Positions 34,531 through 46,099 of a DNA stretch of 64,000 nt are shown here, in pieces. Position 1 is the stretch's first letter, and the number at the start of each line of letters is the position of its first letter. Both the position numbers and the translations under genes were made by a program. Below the pieces are notes generated by a model. That model was given only the letters and a program-made list of their open reading frames with translations. It was not told the origin of the DNA and searched no databases. The DNA lies in NCBI GenBank assembly GCA_029718625.1, contig CM056380.1:40325569-40389568 (forward strand), in the 5' to 3' direction. Source of the DNA: Synaphobranchus kaupii (lineage: Eukaryota > Chordata > Actinopteri > Anguilliformes > Synaphobranchidae).

Positions 34531-36022
34531 TAGGGTTGTCAAAAGTATCGATACTTCGATACTTTTCGATACCACGTGCTTAAAAACGATACGATCTCAA
34601 CTTTATTTTAAAAAACAATATTAAATTTAAAAAAAATTTATTTTAATTTTTTTTATTTGTACAAAATATTTGTGGGTTTTCAGTGCCTCTGGCTTCATTA
34701 TGGCATTCTCTCCAGCAACGAACCCACCACGTGACTGACAGAGTGAGAGAGTGACAGTGGCAGAGGCACAAGCACTACAGGTACGATGATGATCAGAAGG
34801 AGAGCGAGAGACAAAACACGCCAGTGGATGTCACTCAGAACAGCCAGCGACCCGTCACTGTTATTCAAGAAGCCAGCTAGAGTTAGCCATGGCAAGTCTA
34901 GCCCCAGAACTAATGTTAGTTGAAAAAGAAAATAGTAGGAGTGCTGTTTGGCAATATTTTGCCTATGAGGCGGATGCAGAAGGAAAGGCGAAAGAGCTTA
35001 CTGTAAAAGAGCCGTTTTGCAAAAGTTGCTTCAAAACGGTGCCAACAAGAGGAGGGAACACTTCAAATTTGGCAAAGCATCTGAAGGACCGGCACCCTGA
35101 TCTCTCCAAAGAATTGAGAGGTAATGTTGAGTTAATATCATTTAATAAGTGTACAGTTATTGTCATGAATGACGTTGCGATGTGATGCTGATGAGCTCAG
35201 AAAGTTTCCCCCGAGCGAGCTAACGTTAGCAGCTATAACGTTAACTAGCCTAGCTTTTTTTTTTTTTTCCTCAGAGCAAGCTAGCATCTAACCAGCTGGC
35301 TTGCTATATTGTGTGTTGCTTAACGACACCAACTACATTAGCCAAAGTAAGGTAACGGGGTTGCACTGACAGCTGAGCTGACGACATAACGTTACACATT
35401 TATCCAAAATTAGTTTCAGCCAACGTAAGCTAACTGGCTGATCTTGCGCATTGATTACTGCCAGTGATGTTGGACCTGACAGAAAGTTTTATTAATTTTA
35501 ATTGCATAAAAATACATGCAATTTAAGAATTATACCATCAAATCTAATTATGGATTTTATCTCATATAGCACCAGAGAGAAGCTGCAAAGGACACCCAGA
35601 CCCTTGCAATTGGAATGTTCTTGTTTTATTTTATTTATCCTTTGTTTACAGAGGAAACCCACTGAGACTGTACTGTGTTTACAAGTGAAGCAACATTAGA
35701 GAAAAAAAAGAAATAATACTAAAAGCAATAATAACTACATAAATAATGTGTAGGCCTACAAGGTAGGGAAAACATTTAAGAACAGTAATAATAATGTTAA
35801 TCTTGTTCTGTGTTCAGTGACTTTTCTGTACCAGCACTGTGTGCAGGTTGTTAATAATAAAAAAAAAATATTTTTCACTTTTTTTTAATTAAAAAAGTAT
35901 CCTATTTTGTGTGTCTAGGACTTTTTTTTTGTGTGCCGTGGTATCGAAAGAGGTATCGAGTATCGTTTTTTTTATACTAGTATCGTATCGAAGTTTAAAA
36001 TCCTGGTATCGTGACAACCCTA
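34531..36022 (+). mobile_element. hAT element with BED-finger exon, non-autonomous
   Basis: The ends are TAGGGTTGTCA and TGACAACCCTA. Both flanks carry the same 8 bases, TAATGTAT (34523-34530 and 36023-36030), the hallmark of hAT insertion. Subterminal regions are full of GTATCGATAC-type motifs in both orientations. A plus-strand exon at 34889-35119 encodes a BED zinc finger, but the catalytic hAT transposase and dimerisation region are absent. Confidence 0.88.
34889..35119 (+). pseudogene. BED zinc-finger exon of a ZBED-like hAT transposase
   Basis: The ATG opens MASLAPELMLVEKENSRSAV and the finger follows: FCKSCFK supplies the two cysteines and HLKDRH the two histidines, separated by a TSNLAKH helix. 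The exon ends at GAGAG before a good donor GTAATG at 35120. In complete elements this exon is spliced to the catalytic part, which is missing here. It could still produce a DNA-binding fragment if transcribed. Confidence 0.8.
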
Positions 36023-36520
36023 TAATGTATGCGCACACATGAAAACACACACAGAAATAAAAGACGTTTCTTACCAAAGGGCCGCGCTGATTCTCTCTTT
36101 CTGCAGCCTCTTTGCCTTCTCTCTCCAACCTTCCCACCGTCGCCTAAATTACACAAGTTATCCATTACCCACCCTTTGAAGAGCAAGAGGAAGAAACCAA
36201 ACAAAGACATCTCAACTGTCAAAATCATAAAAGTGCACTAAGATCAGATCTCAACTGTCAAAATCATAAAAGTGCACTAAGATCAGGGAAGAGTTATCCG
36301 TCAATTCAGCCTCTCATTTGGCCTTCACTTTAAGTCAATTTTCCAAATCCAAATAATGACTGACAAAATAATAATTAAGTGGCCAGGACAAACCAAAAAC
36401 AGGGGGTCCCACAAGACCGCAGAGCCATCTAAACTGTGGGATCTTGGGAGGGGTTTAAGGTGAGTCGCAAGATGACAAAAATATTGTGTATAATTACAAC
36501 TTTCCACTGACATTCCCGAC
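36023..36520. other. ikbkg intron, short tandem duplication
   Basis: A block of about 40 bases containing ATCTCAACTGTCAAAATCAT is duplicated (36208 and 36249). The rest is unique and has no recognisable exon. Confidence 0.5.
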
Positions 36521-36524
36521 AGTG

Positions 36525-39500
36525 AAACACACTGACTGGGTTTGGGAAGCGCTGGAATAGAGAGTCAAACACACCGACTGGGTTTGGGAAGCCCTTGGAA
36601 TAGAGAGTCAAACACACCCACTGGGTTTGGGAAGCGCTGGAATAGAGAGTCAAACACACTGACTGGGTTTGGGCAGCCCTGGTATAGAGAGTCAAACACA
36701 CTGACTGGATTTGGGAAGCTCTGGTATAGAGAGTCAAACACACTGACTGGGTTTGGGAAGCGCTGGTATAGAGAGTCAAACACACTGACTGGGTTTGGGC
36801 AGCCCTGGTATAGAGAGTCAAACACACTGACTGGATTTGGGAAGCCCTGGTATAGAGAGTCAAACACACTGACTGGGTTTGGGAAGCTCTGGTATAGAGA
36901 GTCAAACACACTGACTGGGTTTGGGAAGCGCTGGTATAGAGAGTCAAACACACTGACTGGATTTGGGAAGCCCTGGTATAGAGAGTCAAACACACTGACT
37001 GGGTTTGGGAAGCTCTGGTATAGAGAGTCAAACACACTGACTGGGTTTGGGAAGCTCTGGTATAGAGAGTCAAACACACTGACTGGGTTTGGGAAGCGCT
37101 GGTATAGAGAGTCAAACACACTGACTGGATTTGGGAAGCTCTGGTATAGAGAGTCAAACACACTGACTGGATTTGGGAAGCCCTGGTATAGAGAGTCAAA
37201 CACACTGACTGGGTTTGGGAAGCTCTGGTATAGAGAGTCAAACACACTGACTGGGTTTGGGAAGCGCTGGTATAGAGAGTCAAACACACTGACTGGGTTT
37301 GGGAAGCTCTGGTATAGAGAGTCAAACACACTGACTGGGTTTGGGAAGCGCTGGTATAGAGAGTCAAACACACTGACTGGATTTGGGAAGCCCTGGTATA
37401 GAGAGTCAAACACACTGACTGGGTTTGGGAAGCTCTGGTATAGAGAGTCAAACACACTGACTGGGTTTGGGAAGCGCTGGTATAGAGAGTCAAACACACT
37501 GACTGGATTTGGGAAGCGCTGGTATAGAGAGTCAAACACACTGACTGGATTTGGGAAGCCCTGGTATAGAGAGTCAAACACACTGACTGGGTTTGGGAAG
37601 CTCTGGTATAGAGAGTCAAACACACTGACTGGGTTTGGGAAGCGCTGGTATAGAGAGTCAAACACACTGACTGGGTTTGGGCAGCCCTGGTATAGAGAGT
37701 CAAACACACTGACTGGATTTGGGAAGCCCTGGTATAGAGAGTCAAACACACTGACTGGGTTTGGGAAGCGCTGGTATAGAGAGTCAAACACACTGACTGG
37801 ATTTGGGAAGCCCTGGTATAGAGAGTCAAACACACTGACTGGGTTTGGGAAGCTCTGGTATAGAGAGTCAAACACACTGACTGGGTTTGGGAAGCGCTGG
37901 TATAGAGAGTCAAACACACTGACTGGATTTGGGAAGCTCTGGTATAGAGAGTCAAACACACTGACTGGATTTGGGAAGCCCTGGTATAGAGAGTCAAACA
38001 CACTGACTGGGTTTGGGAAGCTCTGGTATAGAGAGTCAAACACACTGACTGGGTTTGGGAAGCGCTGGTATAGAGAGTCAAACACACTGACTGGGTTTGG
38101 GAAGCTCTGGTATAGAGAGTCAAACACACTGACTGGGTTTGGGAAGCGCTGGTATAGAGAGTCAAACACACTGACTGGATTTGGGAAGCCCTGGTATAGA
38201 GAGTCAAACACACTGACTGGGTTTGGGAAGCTCTGGTATAGAGAGTCAAACACACTGACTGGGTTTGGGAAGCGCTGGTATAGAGAGTCAAACACACTGA
38301 CTGGATTTGGGAAGCGCTGGTATAGAGAGTCAAACACACTGACTGGATTTGGGAAGCCCTGGTATAGAGAGTCAAACACACTGACTGGGTTTGGGAAGCT
38401 CTGGTATAGAGAGTCAAACACACTGACTGGGTTTGGGAAGCGCTGGTATAGAGAGTCAAACACACTGACTGGATTTGGGAAGCTCTGGTATAGAGAGTCA
38501 AACACACTGACTGGGTTTGGGCAGCCCTGGTATAGAGAGTCAAACACACTGACTGGATTTGGGAAGCCCTGGTATAGAGAGTCAAACACACTGACTGGGT
38601 TTGGGAAGCTCTGGTATAGAGAGTCAAACACATTGACTGGGTTTGGGAAGCGCTGGTATAGAGAGTCAAACACACTGACTGGATTTGGGAAGCCCTGGTA
38701 TAGAGAGTCAAACACACTGACTGGGTTTGGGAAGCTCTGGTATAGAGAGTCAAACACACTGACTGGGTTTGGGAAGCGCTGGTATAGAGAGTCAAACACA
38801 CTGACTGGATTTGGGAAGCTCTGGTATAGAGAGTCAAACACACTGACTGGGTTTGGGAAGCTCTGGTATAAAGAGTCAAACACACTGACTGGGTTTGGAA
38901 AGCTCTGGTATAGAGAGTCAAACACACTGACTGGGTTTGGGCAGCCCTGGTATAGAGAGTCAAACACACTGACTGGGTTTGGGAAGCCCTGGTATAGAGA
39001 GTCAAACACATTGACTGGATTTGGGAAGCTCTGGTATAAAGAGTCAAACACACTGACTGGGTTTGGAAAGCTCTGGTATAAAGAGTCAAACACACCGACT
39101 GGGTTTGGGCAGCCCTGGTATAGAGAGTCAAACACACTGACTGGATTTGGGAAGCCCTGGTATAGAGAGTCAAACACACTGACTGGGTTTGGGAAGCTCT
39201 GGTATAGAGAGTCAAACACACTGACTGGGTTTGGGAAGCCGTTGGTTCAGACAGTAAAACACACTGACTGGATTTGGGAAGCTCTGGTATAGAGAGTCAA
39301 ACACACTGACTGGGTTTGGGAAGCTCTGGTATAAAGAGTCAAACACACTGACTGGGTTTGGAAAGCTCTGGTATAGAGAGTCAAACACACTGACTGGGTT
39401 TGGGCAGCCCTGGTATAGAGAGTCAAACACACTGACTGGGTTTGGGAAGCCCTGGTATAGAGAGTCAAACACATTGACTGGATTTGGGAAGCTCTGGTAT

Positions 39501-39731
39501 AAAGAGTCAAACACACTGACTGGGTTTGGAAAGCTCTGGTATAAAGAGTCAAACACACCGACTGGGTTTGGGCAGCCCTGGTATAGAGAGTCAAACACAC
39601 TGACTGGATTTGGGCAGCCCTCGTATAGAGAGTCAAACACACTGACTGGGTTTGGGCAGCCCTGGTATAGAGAGTCAAACACACTGACTGGGTTTGGGAA
39701 GCCGTTGGTTCAGACAGTAAAACACACTGAC
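36525..39731. repeat. 42-bp minisatellite, about 76 copies, starting at an ikbkg donor
   Basis: The unit is AGAGAGTCAAACACACTGAC, TGGGTTTGGGAAGCTCTGGT and AT. Variants are AAGCGCTGG, AAGCCCTGG and GCAGCCCTGG, used in recurring three- and four-unit patterns. On the minus strand each unit contains AGTCAGTGTGTTTGACTC, a copy of the start of the intron after the exon at 39732-39991 (GTCAGTGTGTTTTACTG). The 14-codon period leaves open frames of 880-930 codons on both strands, which are not genes. Confidence 0.97.
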
Positions 39732-39991
39732 CCCTCGCTGATTCAGGGGCTCCTCTGCCTGTGCCCCTGTGCCAGGGTGCTCCATGTCCTGTCCCAGCTT
39801 TGGCGGATTGGCGCCCGTGTGGTTGAGCTGGACCTGCAGGGCTTTGTTCTCACAGGCTAACCTCTCCACCAGGGCTCGGGCCTCCCGAAATCGAGAGCCG
39901 ACGAAGTCTCTCTCCTCCCTCATCCTCCGCTGCCATCCCTCCATTTCTTCACAGCGCTCCCTAAGGGCGACAGTACTGCGCCGCAAGGCCT
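39732..39991 (-). CDS. ikbkg: ikbkg coding exon 2 (residues 63-149), coiled coil 1
   Basis: The 260-nt exon enters at phase 1 (2 bases, then 86 codons) and leaves at phase 0. Its acceptor is TTTGTGCAG and its donor is GTCAGT. It encodes ALRRSTVALRERCEEMEGW, REERDFVGSRFREARALVERL and then a proline/glycine-rich tail ending LNQRG. The first two thirds align with the human NEMO N-terminal coiled coil that binds IKK-beta. The tail is about 16 residues longer than in human. The donor is unusual: the intron starts directly inside the first unit of a 42-bp minisatellite that repeats the donor sequence. Confidence 0.9.
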
Positions 39992-40021
39992 CTGCACAAA
40001 GAGAGAGAGAGAGAGAGAGAA

Positions 40022-42334
40022 GAGAGCTGGTTACTCTGTAATAAATGTACAGTGTGGAAGAGCTGGTTACTCTGTAATAGATGTACTGTGTTGAAGAGCT
40101 GGTTATTCTGTAATAAATGTACTGTGTGGAAGAGCTGGTTACTCTGTAATAAATGTACTGTGTGGAAGAGCTGGTTACTCTGTAATAAATGTACTGTGTG
40201 GAAGAGCTGGTTACTCTGTAATAAATGTACTGTGTGGAAGAGCTGGTTACTCTGTAATAAATGTACTGTGTGGAAGAGCTGGTTACTCTGTAATAAATGT
40301 ACTGTGTGGAAGAGCTGGTTACTCTGTAATAAATGTACTGTGTGGAAGAGCTGGTTACTCTGTAATAAATGTACTGCGTGGAAGAGCTGGTTACTCTGTA
40401 ATAAATGTACTGTGTGGAAGAGCTGGTTACTCTGTAATAAATGTACTGTGTGGAAGAGCTGGTTACTCTGTAATAAATGTACTGTGTGGAAGAGCTGGTT
40501 ACTCTGTAATAAATGTACTGTGTGGAAGAGCTGGTTACTCTGTAATAAATGTACTGTGTGGAAGAGCTGGTTACTCTGTAATAAATGTACTGTGTGGAAG
40601 AGCTGGTTACTCTGTAATAGATGTACTGTGTGGAAGGGCTGGTTACTCTGTAATAAATGTACTGTGTGGAAGAGCTGGTTACTCTGTAATAAATGTACTG
40701 TGTGGAAGGGCTGGTTACTCTGTAATAAATGTACTGTGTGGAAGAGCTGGTTACTCTGTAATAAATGTACTGTGTGGAAGAGCTGGTTACTCTGTAATAA
40801 ATGTACTGTGTTGAAGAGCTGGTTACTCTGTAATAACTGTACTGTGTTGAAGAGCTGGTTACTCTGTAATAAATGTACTGTGTGGAAGAGCTGGTTACTC
40901 TGTAATAAATGTACTGTGTGGAAGAGCTGGTTACTCTGTAATAAATGTACTGTGTGGTAGAGCTGGTTACTCTGTAATAGATGTACTGTGTGGAAGAGCT
41001 GGTTACTCTGTAATAGATGTACTGTGTGGTAGAGCTGGTTACTCTGTAATAGATGTACTGTGTGGAAGAGCTGGTTACTCTGTAATAAATGTACTGTGTG
41101 GAAGAGCTGGTTACTCTGTAGTAAATGTACTGTGTGGAAGAGGTGGTTACTCTGTAATAAATGTACTGTGTGGAAGAGCTGGTTACTCTGTAATAAATGT
41201 ACTGTGTGGAAGAGCTGGTTACTCTGTAATAAATGTACTGTGTGGAAGAGCTGGTTACTCTGTAATAAATGTACTGTGTTGAAGAGCTGGTTACTCTGTA
41301 ATAAATGTACTGTGTTGAAGAGCTGGTTACTCTGTAATAAATGTACTGTGTTGAAGAGCTGGTTACTCTGTAATAAATGTACTGTGTTGAAGAGCTGGTT
41401 ACTCTGTAATAAATGTACTGTGTGGAAGAGCTGGTTACTCTGTAATAAATGTACTGTGTGGAAGAGCTGGTTACTCTGTAATAAATGTACTGTGTGGAAG
41501 GGCTGGTTACTCTGTAATAAATGTACTGTGTGGAAGGGCTGGTTACTCTGTAATAAATGTACTATGTGGAAGAGCTGGTTACTCTGTAATAAATGTACTG
41601 TGTTGAAGAGCTGGTTACTCTGTAATAACTGTACTGTGTTGAAGAGCTGGTTACTCTGTAATAAATGTACTGTGTGGAAGAGCTGGTTACTCTGTAATAA
41701 ATGTACTGTGTGGAAGAGCTGGTTACTCTGTAATAAATGTACTGTGTGGTAGAGCTGGTTACTCTGTAATAGATGTACTGTGTGGAAGAGCTGGTTACTC
41801 TGTAATAGATGTACTGTGTGGTAGAGCTGGTTACTCTGTAATAGATGTACTGTGTGGAAGAGCTGGTTACTCTGTAATAGATGTACTGTGTGGTAGAGCT
41901 GGTTACTCTGTAATAGATGTACTGTGTGGAAGAGCTGGTTACTCTGTAATAGATGTACTGTGTGGTAGAGCTGGTTACTCTGTAATAGATGTACTGTGTG
42001 GAAGAGCTGGTTACTCTGTAATAAATGTACTGTGTGGTAGAGCTGGTTACTCTGTAATAGATGTACTGTGTGGAAGAGCTGGTTACTCTGTAATAGATGT
42101 ACTGTGTGGTAGAGCTGGTTACTCTGTAATAGATGTACTGTGTGGAAGAGCTGGTTACTCTGTAATAGATGTACTGTGTGGTAGAGCTGGTTACTCTGTA
42201 ATAGATGTACTGTGTGGTAGAGCTGGTTACTCTGTAATAGATGTACTGTGTGGAAGAGCTGGTTACTCTGTAATAGATGTACTGTGTGGTAGAGCTGGTT
42301 ACTCTGTAATAGATGTACTGTGTGGTAGAGCAGC
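40022..42334. repeat. 36-bp minisatellite, about 64 copies, filling an ikbkg intron
   Basis: The unit is TTACTCTGTAATAAATGTAC plus TGTGTGGAAGAGCTGG. It runs from a short (GA)n next to the acceptor at 39991 to within about 8 bases of the donor at 42342. Virtually the entire 2.35-kb intron is array. On the minus strand the unit AGAGTAACCAGCTCTACCAC resembles the real donor region GAGAGGTGATCAGCTGCTCT. Confidence 0.97.
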
Positions 42335-42341
42335 TGATCAC

Positions 42342-42532
42342 CTCTCAGCTGATGATTGTCTCCCAGGAGTCTGTGCACAATTTCATTGGAGGCAAGCTCT
42401 GGTGGGACCCTGAGAGAGCCCTGACTGCTGGGTCCCAGAGATCCCTGGCCACCTGCGGCCAGAACGTCTCCGCCCCCGGTCATCTCCCACTGCAGAGCGG
42501 TGTCCACATGGGCCTGCGGTTGAACCATGACC
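42342..42532 (-). CDS. ikbkg: ikbkg first coding exon (residues 1-62)
   Basis: The acceptor CTCCTCTCAG lies just before base 42532. Four untranslated bases follow and then the ATG at 42528-42526. The coding part is 187 nt and ends in phase 1 at a GTGATC donor. The peptide begins MVQP, runs through a low-complexity glycine/serine-rich stretch and ends LLGDNHQLR, which continues into the next exon as E-ALRRS. MVQP occurs in human NEMO shortly after its start, so the human N-terminus may be slightly longer. This segment starts the kinase-binding, dimerising region. The exon is bracketed by a 39-bp array on its acceptor side and a 36-bp array on its donor side. Confidence 0.88.
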
Positions 42533-42550
42533 CTGAGAGGAGAGACAGAC

Positions 42551-45500
42551 CATCACCTGGAGTACTGCACTAATGCAAGGACTACATTTAATCACCTGGA
42601 GTACTGCACTAATGCAAGGACTACATTCAATCACCTGGAGTACTGCACTAATGCAAGGACTACATTTAATCACCTGGAGTACTGCACTAATGCAAGGACT
42701 ACATTTAATCACCTGGAGTACTGCACTAATGCAAGGACTACATTTAATCACCTGGAGTACAGCACTAATGCAAGGACTACATTTAATCACCTGGAGTACA
42801 GCACTAATGCCAGGACTACATTTAATCACCTGGAGTACAGCACTAATGCAAGGACTACATTTAATCACCTGGAGTACAGCACTAATGCAAGGACTACATT
42901 TAATCACCTGGAGTACTGCACTAATGCAAGGACTACATTTAATCACCTGGAGTACTGCACTAATGCAATGACTACATTTAATCACCTGGAGTACTGCACT
43001 AATGCAAGGACTACATTTAATCACCTGGAGTACTGCACTAATGCAAGGACTACATTTAATCACCTGGAGTACTGCACTAATGCAATGACTACATTTAATC
43101 ACCTGGAGTACAGCACTAATGCAAGGACTACATTTAATCACCTGGAGTACAGCACTAATGCAAGGACTACATTTAATCACCTGGAGTACTGCACTAATGC
43201 AAGGACTACATTTAATCACCTGGAGTACTGCACTAATGCAATGACTACATTTAATCACCTGGAGTACAGCACTAATGCAAGGACTACATTTAATCACCTG
43301 GAGTACAGCACTAATGCAAGGACTACATTTAATCACCTGGAGTACAGCACTAATGCAAGGACTACATTTAATCACCTGGAGTACAGCACTAATGCAAGGA
43401 CTACATTTAATCACCTGGAGTACAGCACTAATGCAAGGACTACATTTAATGACCTGGAGTACTGCACTAATGCAAGGACTACATTCAATGACCTGGAGTA
43501 CTGCACTAATGCAAGGACTACATTCAATCACCTGGAGTACAGCACTAATGCAAGGACTACATTTAATCACCTGGAGTACAGCACTAATGCAAGGACTACA
43601 TTCAATCACCTGGAGTACAGCACTAATGCAAGGACTACATTCAATCACCTGGAGTACAGCACTAATGCAAGGACTACATTTAATCACCTGGAGTACAGCA
43701 CTAATGCAAGGACTACATTCAATCACCTGGAGTACAGCACTAATGCAAGGACTACATTCAATCACCTGGAGTACAGCACTAATGCAAGGACTACATTTAA
43801 TCACCTGGAGTACTGCACTAATGCAAGGACTACATTCAATCACCTGGAGTACTGCACTAATGCAAGGACTACATTTAATCACCAGGAGTACTGCACTAAT
43901 GCAAGGACTACATTTAATCACCTGGAGTACAGCACTAATGCAAGGACTACATTCAATCACCTGGAGTACAGCACTAATGCAAGGACTACATTCAATCACC
44001 TGGAGTACAGCACTAATGCAAGGACTACATTCAATCACCTGGAGTACTGCACTAATGCAAGGACTACATTCAATCACCTGGAGTACAGCACTAATGCAAG
44101 GACTACATTCAATCACCTGGAGTACTGCACTAATGCAAGGACTACATTCAATCACCTGGAGTACAGCACTAATGCAAGGACTACATTTAATCACCTGGAG
44201 TACAGCACTAATGCAAGGACTACATTTAATCACCTGGAGTACAGCACTAATGCAAGGACTACATTCAATCACCTGGAGTACAGCACTAATGCAAGGACTA
44301 CATTCAATCACCTGGAGTACAGCACTAATGCAAGGACTACATTTAATCACCTGGAGTACAGCACTAGTGCAAGGACTACATTTAACCACCTGGAATACTG
44401 CACTAATGCAAGGACTACATTCAATCACCTGGAGTACAGCACTAATGCAAGGACTACATTCAATCACCTGGAGTACAGCACTAATGCAAGGACTACATTT
44501 AATCACCTGGAGTACAGCACTAATGCAAGGACTATATTTAACCACCTGGAGTACTGCACTAATGCAAGGACTACATTTAATCACGTGGAGTACAGCACTA
44601 ATGCAAGGACTACATTTAATCACCTGGAGTACAGCACTAATGCAAGGACTACATTCAATCACCTGGAGTACAGCACTAATGCAAGGACTACATTCAATCA
44701 CCTGGAGTACTGCACTAATGCAAGGACTACATTTAATCACCTGGAGTACAGCACTAATGCAAGGACTACATTTAATCACCTGGAGTACAGCACTAATGCA
44801 AGGACTACATTCAATCACCTGGAGTACAGCACTAATGCAAGGACTACATTCAATCACCTGGAGTACAGCACTAATGCAAGGACTACATTTAATCACCTGG
44901 AGTACTGCAGTAATGCAAGGACTACATTCAATCACCTGGAGTACAGCACTAATGCAAGGACTACATTCAATCACCTGGAGTACAGCATTAATGCAAGGAC
45001 TACATTTAATCACCTGGAGTACAGCATTAATGCAAGGACTACATTTAATCACCTGGAGTACAGCACTAATGCAAGGACTACATTCAATCACCTGGAGTAC
45101 TGCACTAATGCAAGGACTACATTCAATCACCTGGAGTACTGCACTAATGCAAGGACTACATTTAATCACCTGGAGTACAGCACTAATGCAAGGACTACAT
45201 TCAATCACCTGGAGTACTGCACTAATGCAACGACTACATTTAATCACCTGGAGTACTGCACTAATGCAAGGACTACATTTAATCACCTGGAGTACAGCAC
45301 TAATGCAAGGACTACATTCAATCACCTGGAGTACAGCACTAATGCAAGGACTACATTTAATCACCTGGAGTACTGCACTAATGCAAGGACTACATTTAAT
45401 CACCTGGAGTACAGCACTAATGCAAGGACTACATTCAATCACCTGGAGTACTGCACTAATGCAAGGACTACATTTAATCACCTGGAGTATTGCACTAATG

Positions 45501-46095
45501 CAAGGACTACATTTAATCACCTGGAGTACTGCAGTAATGCAAGGACTACATTCAATCACCTGGAGTACAGCACTAATGCAAGGACTACATTCAATCACCT
45601 GGAGTACAGCACTAATGCAAGGACTACATTCAATCACCTGGAGTACAGCACTAATGCAAGGACTACATTCAATCACCTGGAGTACTGCAGTAATGCAAGG
45701 ACTACATTCAATCACCTGGAGTACTGCACTAATGCAAGGACTACATTTAATCACCTGGAGTACAGCACTAATGCAAGGACAACATTTAATCACCTGGAGT
45801 ACTGCACTAATGCACGGACTACATTTAATCACCTGGAGTACTGCACTAATGCAAGGACTACATTTAATCACCTGGAGTACAGCACTAATGCAATGACTAC
45901 ATTCAATCACCTGGAGTACAGCACTAATGCAAGGACTACATTCAATCACCTGGAGTACAGCACTAATGCAAGGACTACATTTAATCACCTGGAGTACAGC
46001 ACTAATGCAAGGACTACATTTAATCACCTGGAGTACAGCACTAATGCAAGGACTACATTTAATCACCTGGAATACAGCACTAATGCAATGACTAC
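42551..46095. repeat. 39-bp minisatellite, about 91 copies (3.5 kb)
   Basis: The unit is AATCACCTGGAGTACTGCAC plus TAATGCAAGGACTACATTT. Main variants are AGTACAGCAC and ACATTCAAT. It starts only about 19 bases upstream of the acceptor of the first ikbkg coding exon. The 13-codon period gives frames of about 1,200 codons on both strands. Confidence 0.97.
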
Positions 46096-46099
46096 AGTT

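Noticed and set aside
36429..39292. Open frames of 884-930 codons on both strands
   Set aside because: They are the 42-bp array read in frames without stops. The same DNA is open in three overlapping frames, and the array is intronic to ikbkg.
39961..42528. 855-codon minus-strand frame joining ikbkg exon peptide to a repeat
   Set aside because: The frame runs through the donor at 42342 into the 36-bp array. The downstream exon joins in phase only if the array is spliced out.
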